Source: Mesostigma viride
Lineage: Eukaryota; Streptophyta; Mesostigmatophyceae; Mesostigmatales; Mesostigmataceae
DNA: 64,000 bases
Direction of reading: 5' to 3'
Assembly: GCA_009746045.1 (NCBI GenBank)
Contig: RPFO01000496.1
Location: forward strand, 64,465 to 128,464
Under the pieces are notes generated by a model that made no database searches, was not told where the DNA came from, and worked only from the letters and a program-made list of their open reading frames with translations. Position 1 is the stretch's first letter; every line of letters starts with the position of its first letter. Shown here one piece after another: positions 53,508 to 63,800 of the stretch. Both the position numbers and the translations under genes were made by a program.

Positions 53508-54284
53508 CTACTTATCCGCTCCCTGCAGGAAAGGAGCGATTTCATCCATCGACAGGCCAGACAACGACGTGATCGAATAATCCTTCTCATCGCCCCACCA
53601 CGAGGGTTTATACCTATCAAGAAACGCATGCATGTCCGCCTTCGAAATTTCCAAGCAACCACCGCCACGGCTATTGCCCTTCGCCCCCTTGGCATAAATT
53701 CCTAGAGTCGGGTTCAACAAGCTGTTGATGAGACCGCTGCATTGCGCAAAAGACAAACTACCAGCCTCGCCTGCCCTCCGCCGGTATCCAAATGTTGAGC
53801 GCATGAACCAGGCCTTGTCGGCAATTTCGCTATCAATTTTATTCCCTAGTGCAATCGTCTCGTCGCGCGTCAACTTCATTGTGAGATTGGACGGATCAGC
53901 CGTCGTGATGAAGTCGATGATAGGCGTCCCTTCTAGTAGCTTGAGCGTAATGGCCAGAGACTGTGCTAGTCCAAAACGAGAATACGCCTTCAAATCAAAC
54001 AAGGACTCTGACTTCTGCAGAATCAACAGATTGTCTCTAAAATGCTCCTTGGTTCCTAGTCCCGTCAACTTCGAATATTGCCGAACGCCAACGTACGCCT
54101 TCCTCCCCATCTCCTTGTCCAGAATTTGAGGGAGCTCGTCGTCGATGAGATCATACGGAATCTCGTACAACCGATGAGTCAATTCGTACACCGCCTTCAG
54201 ACGCATTTCGTACGGTGAAAGTGGAACCGTGCCGCCGATTCTCCCCTCTAGATCCTTGTACTCCTCCTCGCTCAGAAGCACCAC
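53508..54284 (-). CDS. Viral protein, probably the frameshifted C-terminal part of the primase-helicase
   Basis: 259 codons open on the minus strand, starting only at GTG; the first ATG would be at about residue 27 (MRLKAVYEL). It begins 23 bp after the stop of the helicase frame. Its frame extends upstream across that stop, and a single extra C in the run GACGCCCCCCGC at about 54328 would join both frames. No family motif was recognised. The protein is globular and mixed charged, with a hydrophobic helix (GLAQSLAITLKLLEG) and a Gly-rich stretch (KGAKGNSRGGGC). Either it is a separate small gene or, more likely, the helicase C-terminus cut off by a frameshift or base-call error. 53342-53507 upstream of its stop has no gene. 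Confidence 0.6.
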   Translation of the reverse strand: MVLLSEEEYKDLEGRIGGTVPLSPYEMRLKAVYELTHRLYEIPYDLIDDELPQILDKEMGRKAYVGVRQYSKLTGLGTKEHFRDNLLILQKSESLFDLKAYSRFGLAQSLAITLKLLEGTPIIDFITTADPSNLTMKLTRDETIALGNKIDSEIADKAWFMRSTFGYRRRAGEAGSLSFAQCSGLINSLLNPTLGIYAKGAKGNSRGGGCLEISKADMHAFLDRYKPSWWGDEKDYSITSLSGLSMDEIAPFLQGADK

Positions 54285-54307
54285 CTCCCTGTCCTTGTCT
54301 GGATCTT

Positions 54308-57300
54308 CTAGTACCGGAAGCGGGGGGCGTCGATGTCCCCCAACTCCTCCACTGCCGACACCTCCACGCCGTAGTCCTCCGTCAGTATCTTGATGAGATT
54401 TCCCTTGTAATGGGACCTCGACACCGCGAGATCTTGCTGGTTCCGGCAGAAGAGGCGGAATTTGGGACAGTTTCTGTCATAGATACGCGACTTGTCCGCG
54501 CTCCAGTCGCAGACTACGTCGGCGTTGTCGAACAGCAGCTGGATGAGCGCAGTGTCCCCCGCGATCATGTTCTCGACGATCGTACCGTAGTCCGTTGGAG
54601 GCCTGTCAAGAAGCGAAGTCGTGTCTCGATAGAAGATGACCATCTCTCCCTTGACTAAGTGGCGCACCCTGAAAATTTGCTGGAGGGTTGTCGTGTAGCT
54701 CGCGTAGTGGTCCCCGTTGATGAAGAGTCCCACCATGCTGTCGAACGTGTGCTCCGTGTAGCTGACTCCAACCGTGATCGTGGGGCTGAAGATCAAAAAG
54801 TCCAAGTCAGCCCACGCAGCATTCGCGCCAAACTCCAGATCCTCCTTGCTCGTCAGACTAGTGTAGAGACGCCCGTTCTTGCGCTTGTCGATGAAGGGTT
54901 TGAGTGCCTCATACGCCATGGCGGCCTCTTTTTTGCCAGACATTGGGCAGAAAATCCTCTCTCCGGCCTCTATCCTCCTCTCACACTCAGTAACAAACCT
55001 GTCCACGCAGACCTTTCGCCAGTTCTTTTCTGATGTCACATCCACCCATCGCAGAGTCCTGTTGGTAGGGCGCCGGAAGGTGTTGCAATCCACCTCCATA
55101 GTATCCGCCGCGCGATAGGCCGCTATGAACTCGTATACCTTTCGAGTAACGGTAGCGTCTAGCGCAATCACGACCTTGGACATCTCAATGAGCCTGATGA
55201 ACTTCCTCAACACCTCGCGCTTGTATTTCATGTGGCCCTGCGAAATCGCGGTGAGGGTGTTATATATTTCGTCTAGGATGAGGAGATCGAACGGTTGGTC
55301 TGTGACGCGCAAGATGCTGTTAAGAACGACCAGCACCCTGTCATCAGACATCATTCCCTTCGGACCGCTGAGGTAGTGACGGAAATTCGGGTCATTGGAC
55401 AAGATATGGAACGCGTTGTCCTCCCATGCAATCGTCCTCCCGCGCTCGCCAAGAGACTTGGCCGGGCCCACTTCAAATGTTCCGCCGTCCAAGCCAAGTG
55501 TGTGACACTTTTGGTCGTTTTTTGCAAAAAAAAAATAAAATTTCGCACGAGTTCGCGTGATTTTCGCGTGATTTTCGCAAAATTTTCACACATTTTCGCA
55601 CGATTTCGCACGATTTCGCACAATTTTGCATGATTTCGCACAATTTCGCATGGATTTCAACCAAGGGTCGTTTTGGGGAGTGACGTTTGACAAAATTTCG
55701 CATGAATTCACACACGTTGTGCACATCAAAATTTTTTACCGTCGACATTTTTCACATGAAATTTCGCACAATTTCAGCAAATTTCGCACAAATTCGCACG
55801 ATTTCAGCAAATTTCACACGATTTCAGCAAATTTCGCACAATTTCGCACGATTTCGCACGACGAATCACTCTGCAGAGTGACGATCGTCGAAAAAGTCAA
55901 AAAAACGACCAAAAGTGTCACACTTTTCGGAACATTTGAAGTGGGCCCGGCCACTTGTAGTTGCGATCCTCCTCCTTGGACAGGCTGATGTTAGCCACCA
56001 TGCAGCACACGCGGATACCTGGATCCCTCCTCACCGCCTCGTTGACGAGTTCACGAATCCTCTCAGATTTACCTGTCCCGCAGTTGGACTGGACGAGGAT
56101 GGTGCTCTTGTGCGGGCCTCTAAATAGCGCATCCCAGCTGAAAGGCCTGATTTTCTCGGACGAGTACGTGTGAGTGAACGGCACTTTGTCCGAGTCCGCG
56201 AGCTTCATCACGGGCGGGGAGATCTCGATGAATCGGTGCTGTGAGTCCTGGTGGCATCTGTACTGTACAGCGCCATTAGGGAGTAGCAGGTTATAAGGCC
56301 CGTTGTTGTCGTGTATCTTGAGGCAGATCCTGCATAACGGATCCACAGAGTCGACGGAGTACTTGACGAACGTTGCGACACCTCGATCGGATTCTTTACA
56401 GGTTGTGCGCATATACTTGCATCCAGGCGAAAACTTTTTCATTGCTTCGATGGATGGCGAGATGTCCAGGCCCCGAGGTGGTGGGATAGTCTTCCCATAC
56501 CCTCGAAACACTGTATGGCTCGTTTCGGATAGTTCCGCATCATCGACATGGGGGAGCCGGGTCAGTCCCTCTTCGTTGAAGACAGTCACCAAATATTCGC
56601 CGACGTCGGAACTACCCCCTGGGACTGGGCGGAGGTACGCGTCCTCGCCGCTGTCTCCGCGCTTCTTCATCCCTATCATGCGAAAGGCCCGGTACCTCGA
56701 ATAGATCATTCTATCGTAGCAAAACTTGATGTCGTGTTTAGGCGCCCAAACGCCAGTTGTTTTCTCCACAATCGGGTTCCCGTTCGCGTGCATGTCCTCC
56801 CAATCCTCTTTCGAGTGCTGGGACTTGACGAGTCTCTGGCACACCTCAGACTGATATCCTGAAGATAAATCCATCGCGCACTGAAGAAGAAACGACTGAA
56901 AAAGCTCTCCCATCTTGACACGATCCTCCATTGTCGGGATGTAGATCGTCGGCACCGTGACATGAACAGAGTTCTTGAAAATGCCGCTCCTGACGCGATG
57001 GCCAATAAGGACCCGCATATCTCGCTCTTCCTCGACATTTATCTCGTACACGTCGTTGAAGAACATGGATATGGCCGCTTTTGCGTACTTCTCCAGCTGG
57101 TAGTCGATGGGTTCTTCCGTTTCCCAGTCAAAATCGAAATATGGGACGACGCTCACGTCGGGGGATAGAATTTCTAGCAAATGCGGATCGCTTGTTGATA
57201 ACTCCGCATGGGTCTTGATCAAGTCCTCCCTGCACCCGAAAGCGGCATACATGTTCGTTTTTTTGTACGTGTTCAGCGCCATGATGTACTTCATCCCACG

Positions 57301-57591
57301 AGAGCGACCATACGCCTCCGAAGCGTCTTGGGGTTTTTCCTCTTCGTACGAGTACATCACCCCTGGCGTCCGAGCAAAGAAAGGCGTATCTTTCGACGCG
57401 AACCACAGAGGAACAAATTCCGCGGCGGTCGACATCTTAGAGGTTGTGTGAGCGCAAGAGTGTGGATTGTCGTGGGAGAGTCCGCCTTTATTCCCGTGGG
57501 AGATCTCCCACGAGGAATCGAATCGTGTCGGCTTGTCGGTTACGTCGTGTCGGTCGACCGTGTCGTCATGCAGGTTGAAGTTCGAGACCAT
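54308..57591 (-). CDS. Viral primase-helicase (AEP primase plus SF2 origin-binding-type helicase), split by a 493-bp insertion
   Basis: Two frames, 57591-55918 and 55492-54308, are one gene interrupted at 55460-55952. The N-terminal half is an archaeo-eukaryotic primase: YFDFDWE (metal-binding DxD), NSVHVTV and the IYSRYRAFRMIG block, then a UL52-like zinc site (CRICLKIH...YRCHQDSQH). The helicase follows: Walker A SNCGTGKS before the insertion; after it LLILDEI (Walker B), IALDATVT, FCPMSGKK and QQIFRVR (motif VI). This architecture is used to replicate the DNA of virophages, Polinton-like viruses and giant viruses. Removing the insert and one copy of the 4-bp duplication restores the frame exactly (NYK then SLGERG). 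Met57435 (MSTAAEFV) is an alternative start. 57600-57785 upstream is AT-rich, likely promoter. As it stands the gene is broken. Confidence 0.88.
55460..55952 (+). mobile_element. 493-bp inverted-repeat element, copy 1
   Basis: Bounded by the 4-bp direct repeat ACTT (55456-55459, 55953-55956). The ends are inverted: GGCCGGGCCCACTTCAAATG then TTCCG on both sides, and after a short mismatch TGTGACACTTTTGGTCG, so the terminal repeat is about 60 bp. The inside is AT-rich with 11-bp ATTTCGCACGA-like repeats and a perfect palindrome TCACTCTGCAGAGTGA. No protein-like frame; the translated frames are repeat artefacts. It is in the primase-helicase gene. Confidence 0.9.
57495..57512. promoter_or_regulatory. 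18-bp perfect palindrome at the primase 5' end
   Basis: CGTGGGAGATCTCCCACG lies between the two candidate starts of the primase gene. A related TTTCCCACGGG is at 57771. If translation starts at 57435, it would be a promoter-proximal operator-like site. Confidence 0.3.
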
Positions 57592-57789
57592 TCTGGAAGG
57601 TTGTATACCGTATGCTTAGAAAAAAAAAGTTTCGATTAAAAAATTTCAGTTCGTTTAAAAACCACATAAACCCTCGAACCTCGACCCTCAAGAAAAATGG
57701 TCCCATGGAACTTTTTTATTTCCTGTATAATGCATGCGGTTTAGGATATCATTTTCGACATTCATGAAAATTTCCCACGGGAAAACTGT

Positions 57790-59073
57790 CTACTTTTTCC
57801 TCGGCCTCAGCCGACGTCCGCCAGTCTCGCCGCCCTGAGGAGAGGGGCCCCCCGCCTGCCGCTCGTAAACGGCTCCTGTAAGTACGTCGTGCCCCATCAA
57901 GTCACCAGCCCATTTTCGCTTTTTCCACGAAGCGCCCTTCAGGAAACGGGTGATGTACGCCTGCCTCGTTGCATCAATGCCGTGGTAGATGCGGTTGTAC
58001 TTCGCAGAATAATACTCGTGCTTCATGTATTCGCCTGGATTTTTTGGGTCCTCGAACACGTACTTCTGATGAGCTCGAGCCTGCAACGCGTTAATCAGCT
58101 TCTTGTACCCGTCTGGAATTTGGTAGTCGTACGTGCCGTACGTCTCTGCCGTCTTAAAACGTTGAATTATCATGCGGCGCTCGCTCGGAATGTATCCGTT
58201 CTCGTGTGGCTCGAGCTCGCTGATAGAACTGACAACGCGCATTTTGTCGTGGTCGTACCTGGTTGGTGGCAGTTTCTCGCCGGACAGGTAAATAAGACCC
58301 ATCAAAGCGGCGTCAGACGTAGGGTCCTTTTTGTACTCGGCGGCGGCGATCCGCTGGAGCTGCTCGTACGTATACCTCAGTGGCTTGCTCTCGGCCCTGT
58401 CGAATTTCCTGTCGAGGTCGCCGACCTTCAGCTCATTGACTCGAGCAGCGTACGCGTCCGTCACGTCGCGTGGGAGCCTCTTTTCAGGTGGCATCATTCG
58501 ATTCACCCCGTTTATCACTCCGAGCAAGTTCTTCTCGTTCTCCCTCCACGCATCCTCTTTCGAGTGTGCGAGCTTGCGTTTGGGTTCCGAGGTTTCGTGG
58601 ACGACGCGCAGGACACGGGCGGTGTCGGCGAGGCAGTCGACTGATTCGTCCTGCGAGCACCCCAGCCTGTCGAGGAGAACTCGGAGCCTGCCGATGTACC
58701 CCTTCGCGGTTTTGCGCGTCGCCCCGCGCTCTCTCGAGGGCCTGCCAGGCTCGTGATGCTCTGGCCGGGCATCCGCTGCGGCGACGGCCTCGTCGAAGGT
58801 CCAGTATCGTCCATCAGTAGGTCGCGCAGGCGGTTCCTCGTGGTGCGGTGGCTCCGGCGAGGGTGGAGAGGTCGCCTGCAAGCCGATTTTTTCAGCGCAC
58901 TCGGGGTTATTTGCGATCCATCGGTCACTGGGATTCCAGACGCCCTTCTTGACCTTGCTTTTCGCCGAGATGCAGTTCGTCTGGTCGCGGGCGATTGCTC
59001 GCCTCTTCGCCTGGGCCCGTCGCCATTGCTCGCGACGCTCCTCTACGGTCACCGTCATCTGATGACTGAACAT
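57790..59073 (-). CDS. Tyrosine recombinase / integrase (viral)
   Basis: 427 residues. The C-terminal half carries a tyrosine-recombinase active site: a first Arg in LPPTRYDHDK, a box II variant IDATRQAYIT with Arg370 (Asp replaces the usual first His), GH in LMGHDV (His395) and the nucleophile Tyr403 in AVYERQ. The N-terminal part has a basic helix (REQWRRAQAKRRAIARDQ) and a Pro-rich linker, then a probable SAM-like core-binding domain (ATRKTAKGYIGRLRVLLDRL). It would insert the viral genome into the host chromosome, matching the integrated state seen here. The frame is intact. Its 5' end overlaps the AT-hook gene by about 150 bp, so the true start may be further in. Confidence 0.85.
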   Translation of the reverse strand: MFSHQMTVTVEERREQWRRAQAKRRAIARDQTNCISAKSKVKKGVWNPSDRWIANNPECAEKIGLQATSPPSPEPPHHEEPPARPTDGRYWTFDEAVAAADARPEHHEPGRPSRERGATRKTAKGYIGRLRVLLDRLGCSQDESVDCLADTARVLRVVHETSEPKRKLAHSKEDAWRENEKNLLGVINGVNRMMPPEKRLPRDVTDAYAARVNELKVGDLDRKFDRAESKPLRYTYEQLQRIAAAEYKKDPTSDAALMGLIYLSGEKLPPTRYDHDKMRVVSSISELEPHENGYIPSERRMIIQRFKTAETYGTYDYQIPDGYKKLINALQARAHQKYVFEDPKNPGEYMKHEYYSAKYNRIYHGIDATRQAYITRFLKGASWKKRKWAGDLMGHDVLTGAVYERQAGGPSPQGGETGGRRLRPRKK

Positions 59074-59419
59074 GAGACAATTTTTTGGCTCGAGGCTTTT
59101 TATACCCTACGGGGTGGATCCTTGGGCGCCCTCGAGGCCGTTTCGGTTCGTGTCGTTTTTCCGTTTTGGAGGGTGAGCGCCCACGTGGACGCCTGCGATC
59201 GCCCACCAAGGCGAGGATGGCCAATCGGATTTCGGGGCTCATGTCGTGACAGGTGGACGGAATCGTGTCGTTGTGGCCTGCTTCTTGAAGGATCCTGACG
59301 ACACGTTCTAGAGTTTTCTGCCCCAGTCGAGAACCCGAACAATATCGGAGGAGTGCTTGGGTGTCCAACACGTACTCCTTCTCGGCGCCTGCGTATCGTT
59401 TGATGGACGGAATATCCAT
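58925..59419 (-). CDS. Small basic AT-hook protein (viral)
   Basis: 164 residues, starting MDIPSIKRYAGAEKEYVLDT. The first 75 residues look globular (EIRLAILALVGDRRR); then comes a Lys/Arg/Pro tail with a classic AT-hook (KRPRGRPRI), which binds the minor groove of AT-rich DNA. The last 50 residues overlap the integrase start in another frame. It could be a chromatin or DNA-bending protein; no family was recognised. Confidence 0.6.
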   Translation of the reverse strand: MDIPSIKRYAGAEKEYVLDTQALLRYCSGSRLGQKTLERVVRILQEAGHNDTIPSTCHDMSPEIRLAILALVGDRRRPRGRSPSKTEKRHEPKRPRGRPRIHPVGYKKPRAKKLSHVQSSDDGDRRGASRAMATGPGEEASNRPRPDELHLGEKQGQEGRLESQ

Positions 59420-59441
59420 AGTATATCATGTTCAGAGAAAA

Positions 59442-60325
59442 TTATTTTATCGAGAGAAATGTATTGAAGTTTCGACGAAACATTTTTTTCGGGTCGCGCT
59501 GGTCGAAGTCGACAGCGAAGAAGTCGTGAGGATCGTCCTTGACGGCGTGGTCCCATAGCGCGAGAAACTCGTCCGGCGCCACAGCCCCCGCGCTCTCTTC
59601 CGCGATCTGTCGCGCGGCTCGATGGTCCTTCGTTCTGAACAGCGCAAGAAACGATATATTCGCTCGCACTGCTCGTGGTACGCCACCGCTCGTGTACGCC
59701 TGTGTCAGGAAAATCATGCTCGTGAGGAAGTGTCTGTGTTTGAACGCGAAAGCCGCAACAGCGTTTTTGCTAGAGCTCTGATAGAGGGCACTGCCTTGCA
59801 TGTCGTCTATCAGAATGAGCGACGAAGGAGGACCGTGCTCGAACCTTGTCGCAGGTTTATCCCAGTTCATTGCATCAAGGCGTAGGTACATGGAGAGGTC
59901 CATGAGTTCTGCGTTTTTTTCCCGTCCACGTATTCGCGTTTAAACGTTTCCCAGACCTTGAGATCGTCCTTGTACCTCTCGTATTCGTGGAGGTCAGACT
60001 TTATATGATCTATCATCCCATCGAATGCCAGGTTAGAGTAGACTTCCATCGTCATAGCTGGTTCCGGGAGCTCCTTGTATTTCGGCTCCGTGTGGGCACT
60101 CCCTGAAATGAGGTACAGCTTGTCGAATGAGTTGTTAGCAAAGTAAGCCTTCGCCATGTTGACTGCCGATGTAGTTTTCCCAGACCGTCGAGCTCCGCAG
60201 AAGTTTGCGATGAAATGAAGACTCGGCATATTCGGTGGAGCAGGACGCTGTGGGGCGTATCGTTGCTTGATGTCTTTGTTCTCAAGTGAATGAATTCGTC
60301 GCTCTTCGATGATAGCCATTATCAT
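59442..60325 (-). CDS. FtsK/HerA (A32-like) genome-packaging ATPase, frame broken at an A run
   Basis: Frames 60325-59867 and 59903-59442 form one protein of about 294 residues, the usual size. The first has Walker A GARRSGKTT (residues 44-52); the second has Walker B SLILIDDMQ, the sensor FLTQ and an arginine-bearing helix (FRTKDHRAARQIAEE). Such ATPases pump viral DNA into capsids in nucleocytoplasmic viruses, virophages and Polinton-like viruses. The break lies at GGGAAAAAAACGC (about 59917-59929): one extra A, or a -1 ribosomal shift on the A run, restores a single frame. A base-call error, real decay or programmed shift cannot be told apart from sequence. Confidence 0.85.
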
Positions 60326-60337
60326 TCTGAAGACATT

Positions 60338-60864
60338 TTAATCGTCCAGACTAGCAAGGAGAGACGCGCGGATGGCGGCCATGCGCATCTCGTATGGCGT
60401 CATCGCGACAGGTGGCGGTGGTGGAGGTGGGAGCTGTCGGGTCTTGATCGGGGGTGGCGGAGAGTCCGGCTCTGTCTCCTTGGGCTTTCGACCCCGTCTT
60501 GGTTTTGGCGTGTCGGCGGGGGTTGAGGCGACGGAATCTTCAGCGAGAAGGCGTTCAATCCGCGATTTGTTACGGCTTCTTGCAGCTCGAGTTCGACTAG
60601 CCTTTGCCGCTGAATCTCCAATTCCTTTGCAAGGACCTTTCGTTTCGTTATCTCTGCCTCCTTTTCTTCGTTTCGTCTCTTCTCCCTCTCGGCTTTTGCG
60701 CGTTGCTGGTAAACCCTCATTTTGTCGCGAAGGGCTTTTTTCTGTTCATCATTCAGCGGTTGTCCCTTTCGAATTGTCTTGACCAGGTCAACCTGCTCTT
60801 CCCGCGTCTCGGCGAAGGTTTCGTCTTGGTAGCTCGTTGGGGTCTCTGAAGCCTCAGAGGCCAT
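60338..60864 (-). CDS. Viral coiled-coil protein with AT-hook tail, probably frameshifted
   Basis: Starting at 60864, a long charged helix (DEQKKALRDKMRVYQQRAKA, KEAEITKRKVLAKELEIQ) predicts a coiled coil. The open frame ends at 60400 in a Pro/Arg-rich stretch. A different frame from about 60570 to TAA at 60338 reads much more sensibly (SRIERLLAEDS, PRRGRKPKE, PPPPPPVAMTPYEMRMAAI), with an AT-hook and a helical end. One missing base near 60570 (GAAGCCGTAAC) would explain this. The stop is 12 bp before the ATPase start. The role is unknown; a scaffold or DNA-associated function is a guess. Confidence 0.6.
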
Positions 60865-60888
60865 GTTTATATTCTAGGTAGATAATAA

Positions 60889-63800
60889 ATGGTCGTTCTA
60901 ACAACATTGAGCAGACCGACCAATCTCGCCACCGGGTTAACGCTCGACCCTGAAATGGAGGAGCGTGTTTCTAACATCGAAACAGACATAGATGGGCTTC
61001 AAGCTAGCGTGACGTTACTTCTTGGCATTTCACATCCATTCGATGAGTCACTCGTTGTCGACGGATTCAAAATTTTCTACCCGAGCCAGCCGACAAATGT
61101 GCGACTCGGAGACAATTACGACGACGAGACCGCAAGCGACCCATCGGAACGGCCGGGCCCACTTCAAATGTTCCGCCGTCCAAGCCAAGTGTGTGACACT
61201 TTTGGTCGTTTTTCGCAAAAAAAAAATAAAATTTCGCACGAGTTCGCGTGATTTTCGCGTGATTTTCGCAAAATTTTCACACATTTTCGCACGATTTCGC
61301 ACGATTTCGCACAATTTTGCATGATTTCGCACAATTTCGCATGGATTTCAACCAAGGGTCGTTTTGGGGAGTGACGTTTGACAAAATTTCGCATGAATTC
61401 ACACACGTTGTGCACATCAAAATTTTTTACCGTCGACATTTTTCACATGAAATTTCGCACAATTTCAGCAAATTTCGCACAAATTCGCACGATTTCAGCA
61501 AATTTCACACGATTTCAGCAAATTTCGCACAATTTCGCACGATTTCGCACGACGAATCACTCTGCAGAGTGACGATCGTCGAAAAAGTCAAAAAAACGAC
61601 CAAAAGTGTCACACTTTTCGGAACATTTGAAGTGGGCCCGGCCGAACTTGCTTACAGTCTCGTCGTGAATGGGTATTCCTATTTTAAATCAGGGACTACT
61701 TTAGTCGACGATCTCACTCTAAATGAACCTTACCTTACGGCGAAAGTGGGAGCGACCCAGTACCACGTCTTCGACTTTAGCCCTGATACGTTGCTAGACC
61801 CTGGTGGCAGAGTCCTGACCCGCGCGCAATTGGACTACCTTTTTGACCAACACGGGGTAGGCAAAACGTCGATAGCTAACTTGAACGGGGATTTCGTCCT
61901 CCATCTCGAAGACGGGACGACCGTGTCGCACCAAAACGCGTTCAACGTCATCAATGACCAGGATGTGCGAGTCCAGCTGCCCTACAACGTTACGAATGGC
62001 GACGCGAGTGGAATCTGTAAGTTTACCTATCGCGACTACCACACGACCCAGGCGCGCACGGGGGAGAGCGTTGTGGACGGAGAGGTAGGATATCCGTACT
62101 TTTCCGACTCTTTCTATGGTCTCGGCGGATCTCGATTTAACGGCCTCCCTCTCCGCGTGGAGTTGTTGTCTTTCGCCACGATTCGCGACGACAACCGCCG
62201 CCTTCCACTAACTGGGAGATCCTTCACCATCACGCGTACTTACTCGCCACTGACGGACTGGCGAATGGGTCCGATTGACCCTGTGAACGCACTCTACTGG
62301 AGCACCAATCCAACCACCGCTAATTGGGAGGTCGTAGAGGGAACGACCCTCAAACAGGGCATAAAGATGACGACCCCCTTCGCATACCAACGCAAACTCC
62401 CCATCAGGTGGTACATGAATTCCACCCAGCTCACGCCGACCACTCCGACCATCGGCGGAGTCTCCCTCTCGCAAAACGGGGGACTGCGCGGCGAAGACGC
62501 CGTAATCACCGCGCCAGTCGCGGCAGATAGTAACAAGTATATGAACTACGAGATAGACGTCTACAACGACTCGACCCTCACCTCCTACACCACCCACAAA
62601 GGAGGGGTGATGGTATGCGTTTCAAAAATGAGCCAACTGCACTCCGGCATCCGGACACCAAGTTCCTACATTTCATATCTAAATCCTGTAAAAATCGCGA
62701 TCAACGGCGTCTACGCGGACCATGATGTGGGGTGGGGAAAGTCGTTGCCTCCTCTCACCGGTTTTCATCTGTTGGCGAACGGAGTATCTCAAGGGGCCTT
62801 GGATGGGACGTTGAAGACAACGACGTTTCAAAATCCATCCGAAGGCGATGATGTAGAACTCAGATACAGGATCGTAACCGTAAAGGACTCGCCAAACCTG
62901 TCAGGAGATACCGTGGAGATAGACGGCCCCGCTACGACGCTCCATTCTCTAGAATCATTCTCGCGCCACTCCGTGACCACGCTGCAAGCAGAAGCTTCGA
63001 AATACTACTTTGAAGGGTCTCCCGAAAAATTCTTTTTTGTAAAAACAGCCACTCCGGCACCAAGCAAATGTGTTGTTTTTTCAGAGCAGCTCATCGACGG
63101 CCCATTTCTATTGTGTTTTCGGCTATATTTGGGCAGCAACGATGCTTTCGTCTCGTTTGCAGAAAATACTGTGTCTTTGACGAATAAATATCACCCGGCC
63201 ACGACAGATGCCCATCAGAATTGGAGAAATGCGGCTACGACGCATTGGGGTATGCTGGGTATCAATCTGCACCATAGTGACTATGCACTCGACCTGTTTG
63301 ACAATCTGAAGTCGAAGGTTCGATACACGTTAAACTCATCATGGAGACAACAAAACAGCTACTGGGTGGCATTTCGAAGAAAATCGGATGGGAAGGTGGA
63401 GCGTTATATATCCAAAACAACTCCTCAAGAACTTAGTGACATGACTAAAATCTCAAACTCGTCCGGTATATTTACAACCACTCCTACAGACATTCTTGAC
63501 CCGTACATTCCGATGCCCCTCCGACCAGTCTTCCACTTGAGCGGAGAGTACCACGGCGCGTATGTCTGGCCAATCAAAGATGACCTACAAGACATAGAGT
63601 TCGACTCTCTAAAAACCAACAACCCATCCGGATCGTACACAGCCGTCGGAGACGTGTTGGAGCTGCGTCACAGGTCCACCTCGTCGAGGAATTGTAGCAT
63701 TTTTGGCAAATATAGCGTCACAAAACCCGTACCGGGTGTGGCGGATACTTGGTTTAAGGAGCTAACACTCACGAATGAGAGTGTCATCCGCACGGTTGTT

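Noticed and set aside
55351-55881. Short frames inside the 493-bp element (also 61048-61572)
   Set aside because: Produced by 11-bp TTTCGCACGA-like repeats, with no transposase motif.
55460-55952. The 493-bp insert as an ordinary intron or introner
   Set aside because: No boundary allowed by the 4-bp duplications gives GT-AG, and the two copies are in opposite orientation relative to their genes. A transposon with inverted ends explains the data more simply.
58753-59298. Plus-strand frames over the viral integrase
   Set aside because: Shadows of the minus-strand integrase and AT-hook genes.
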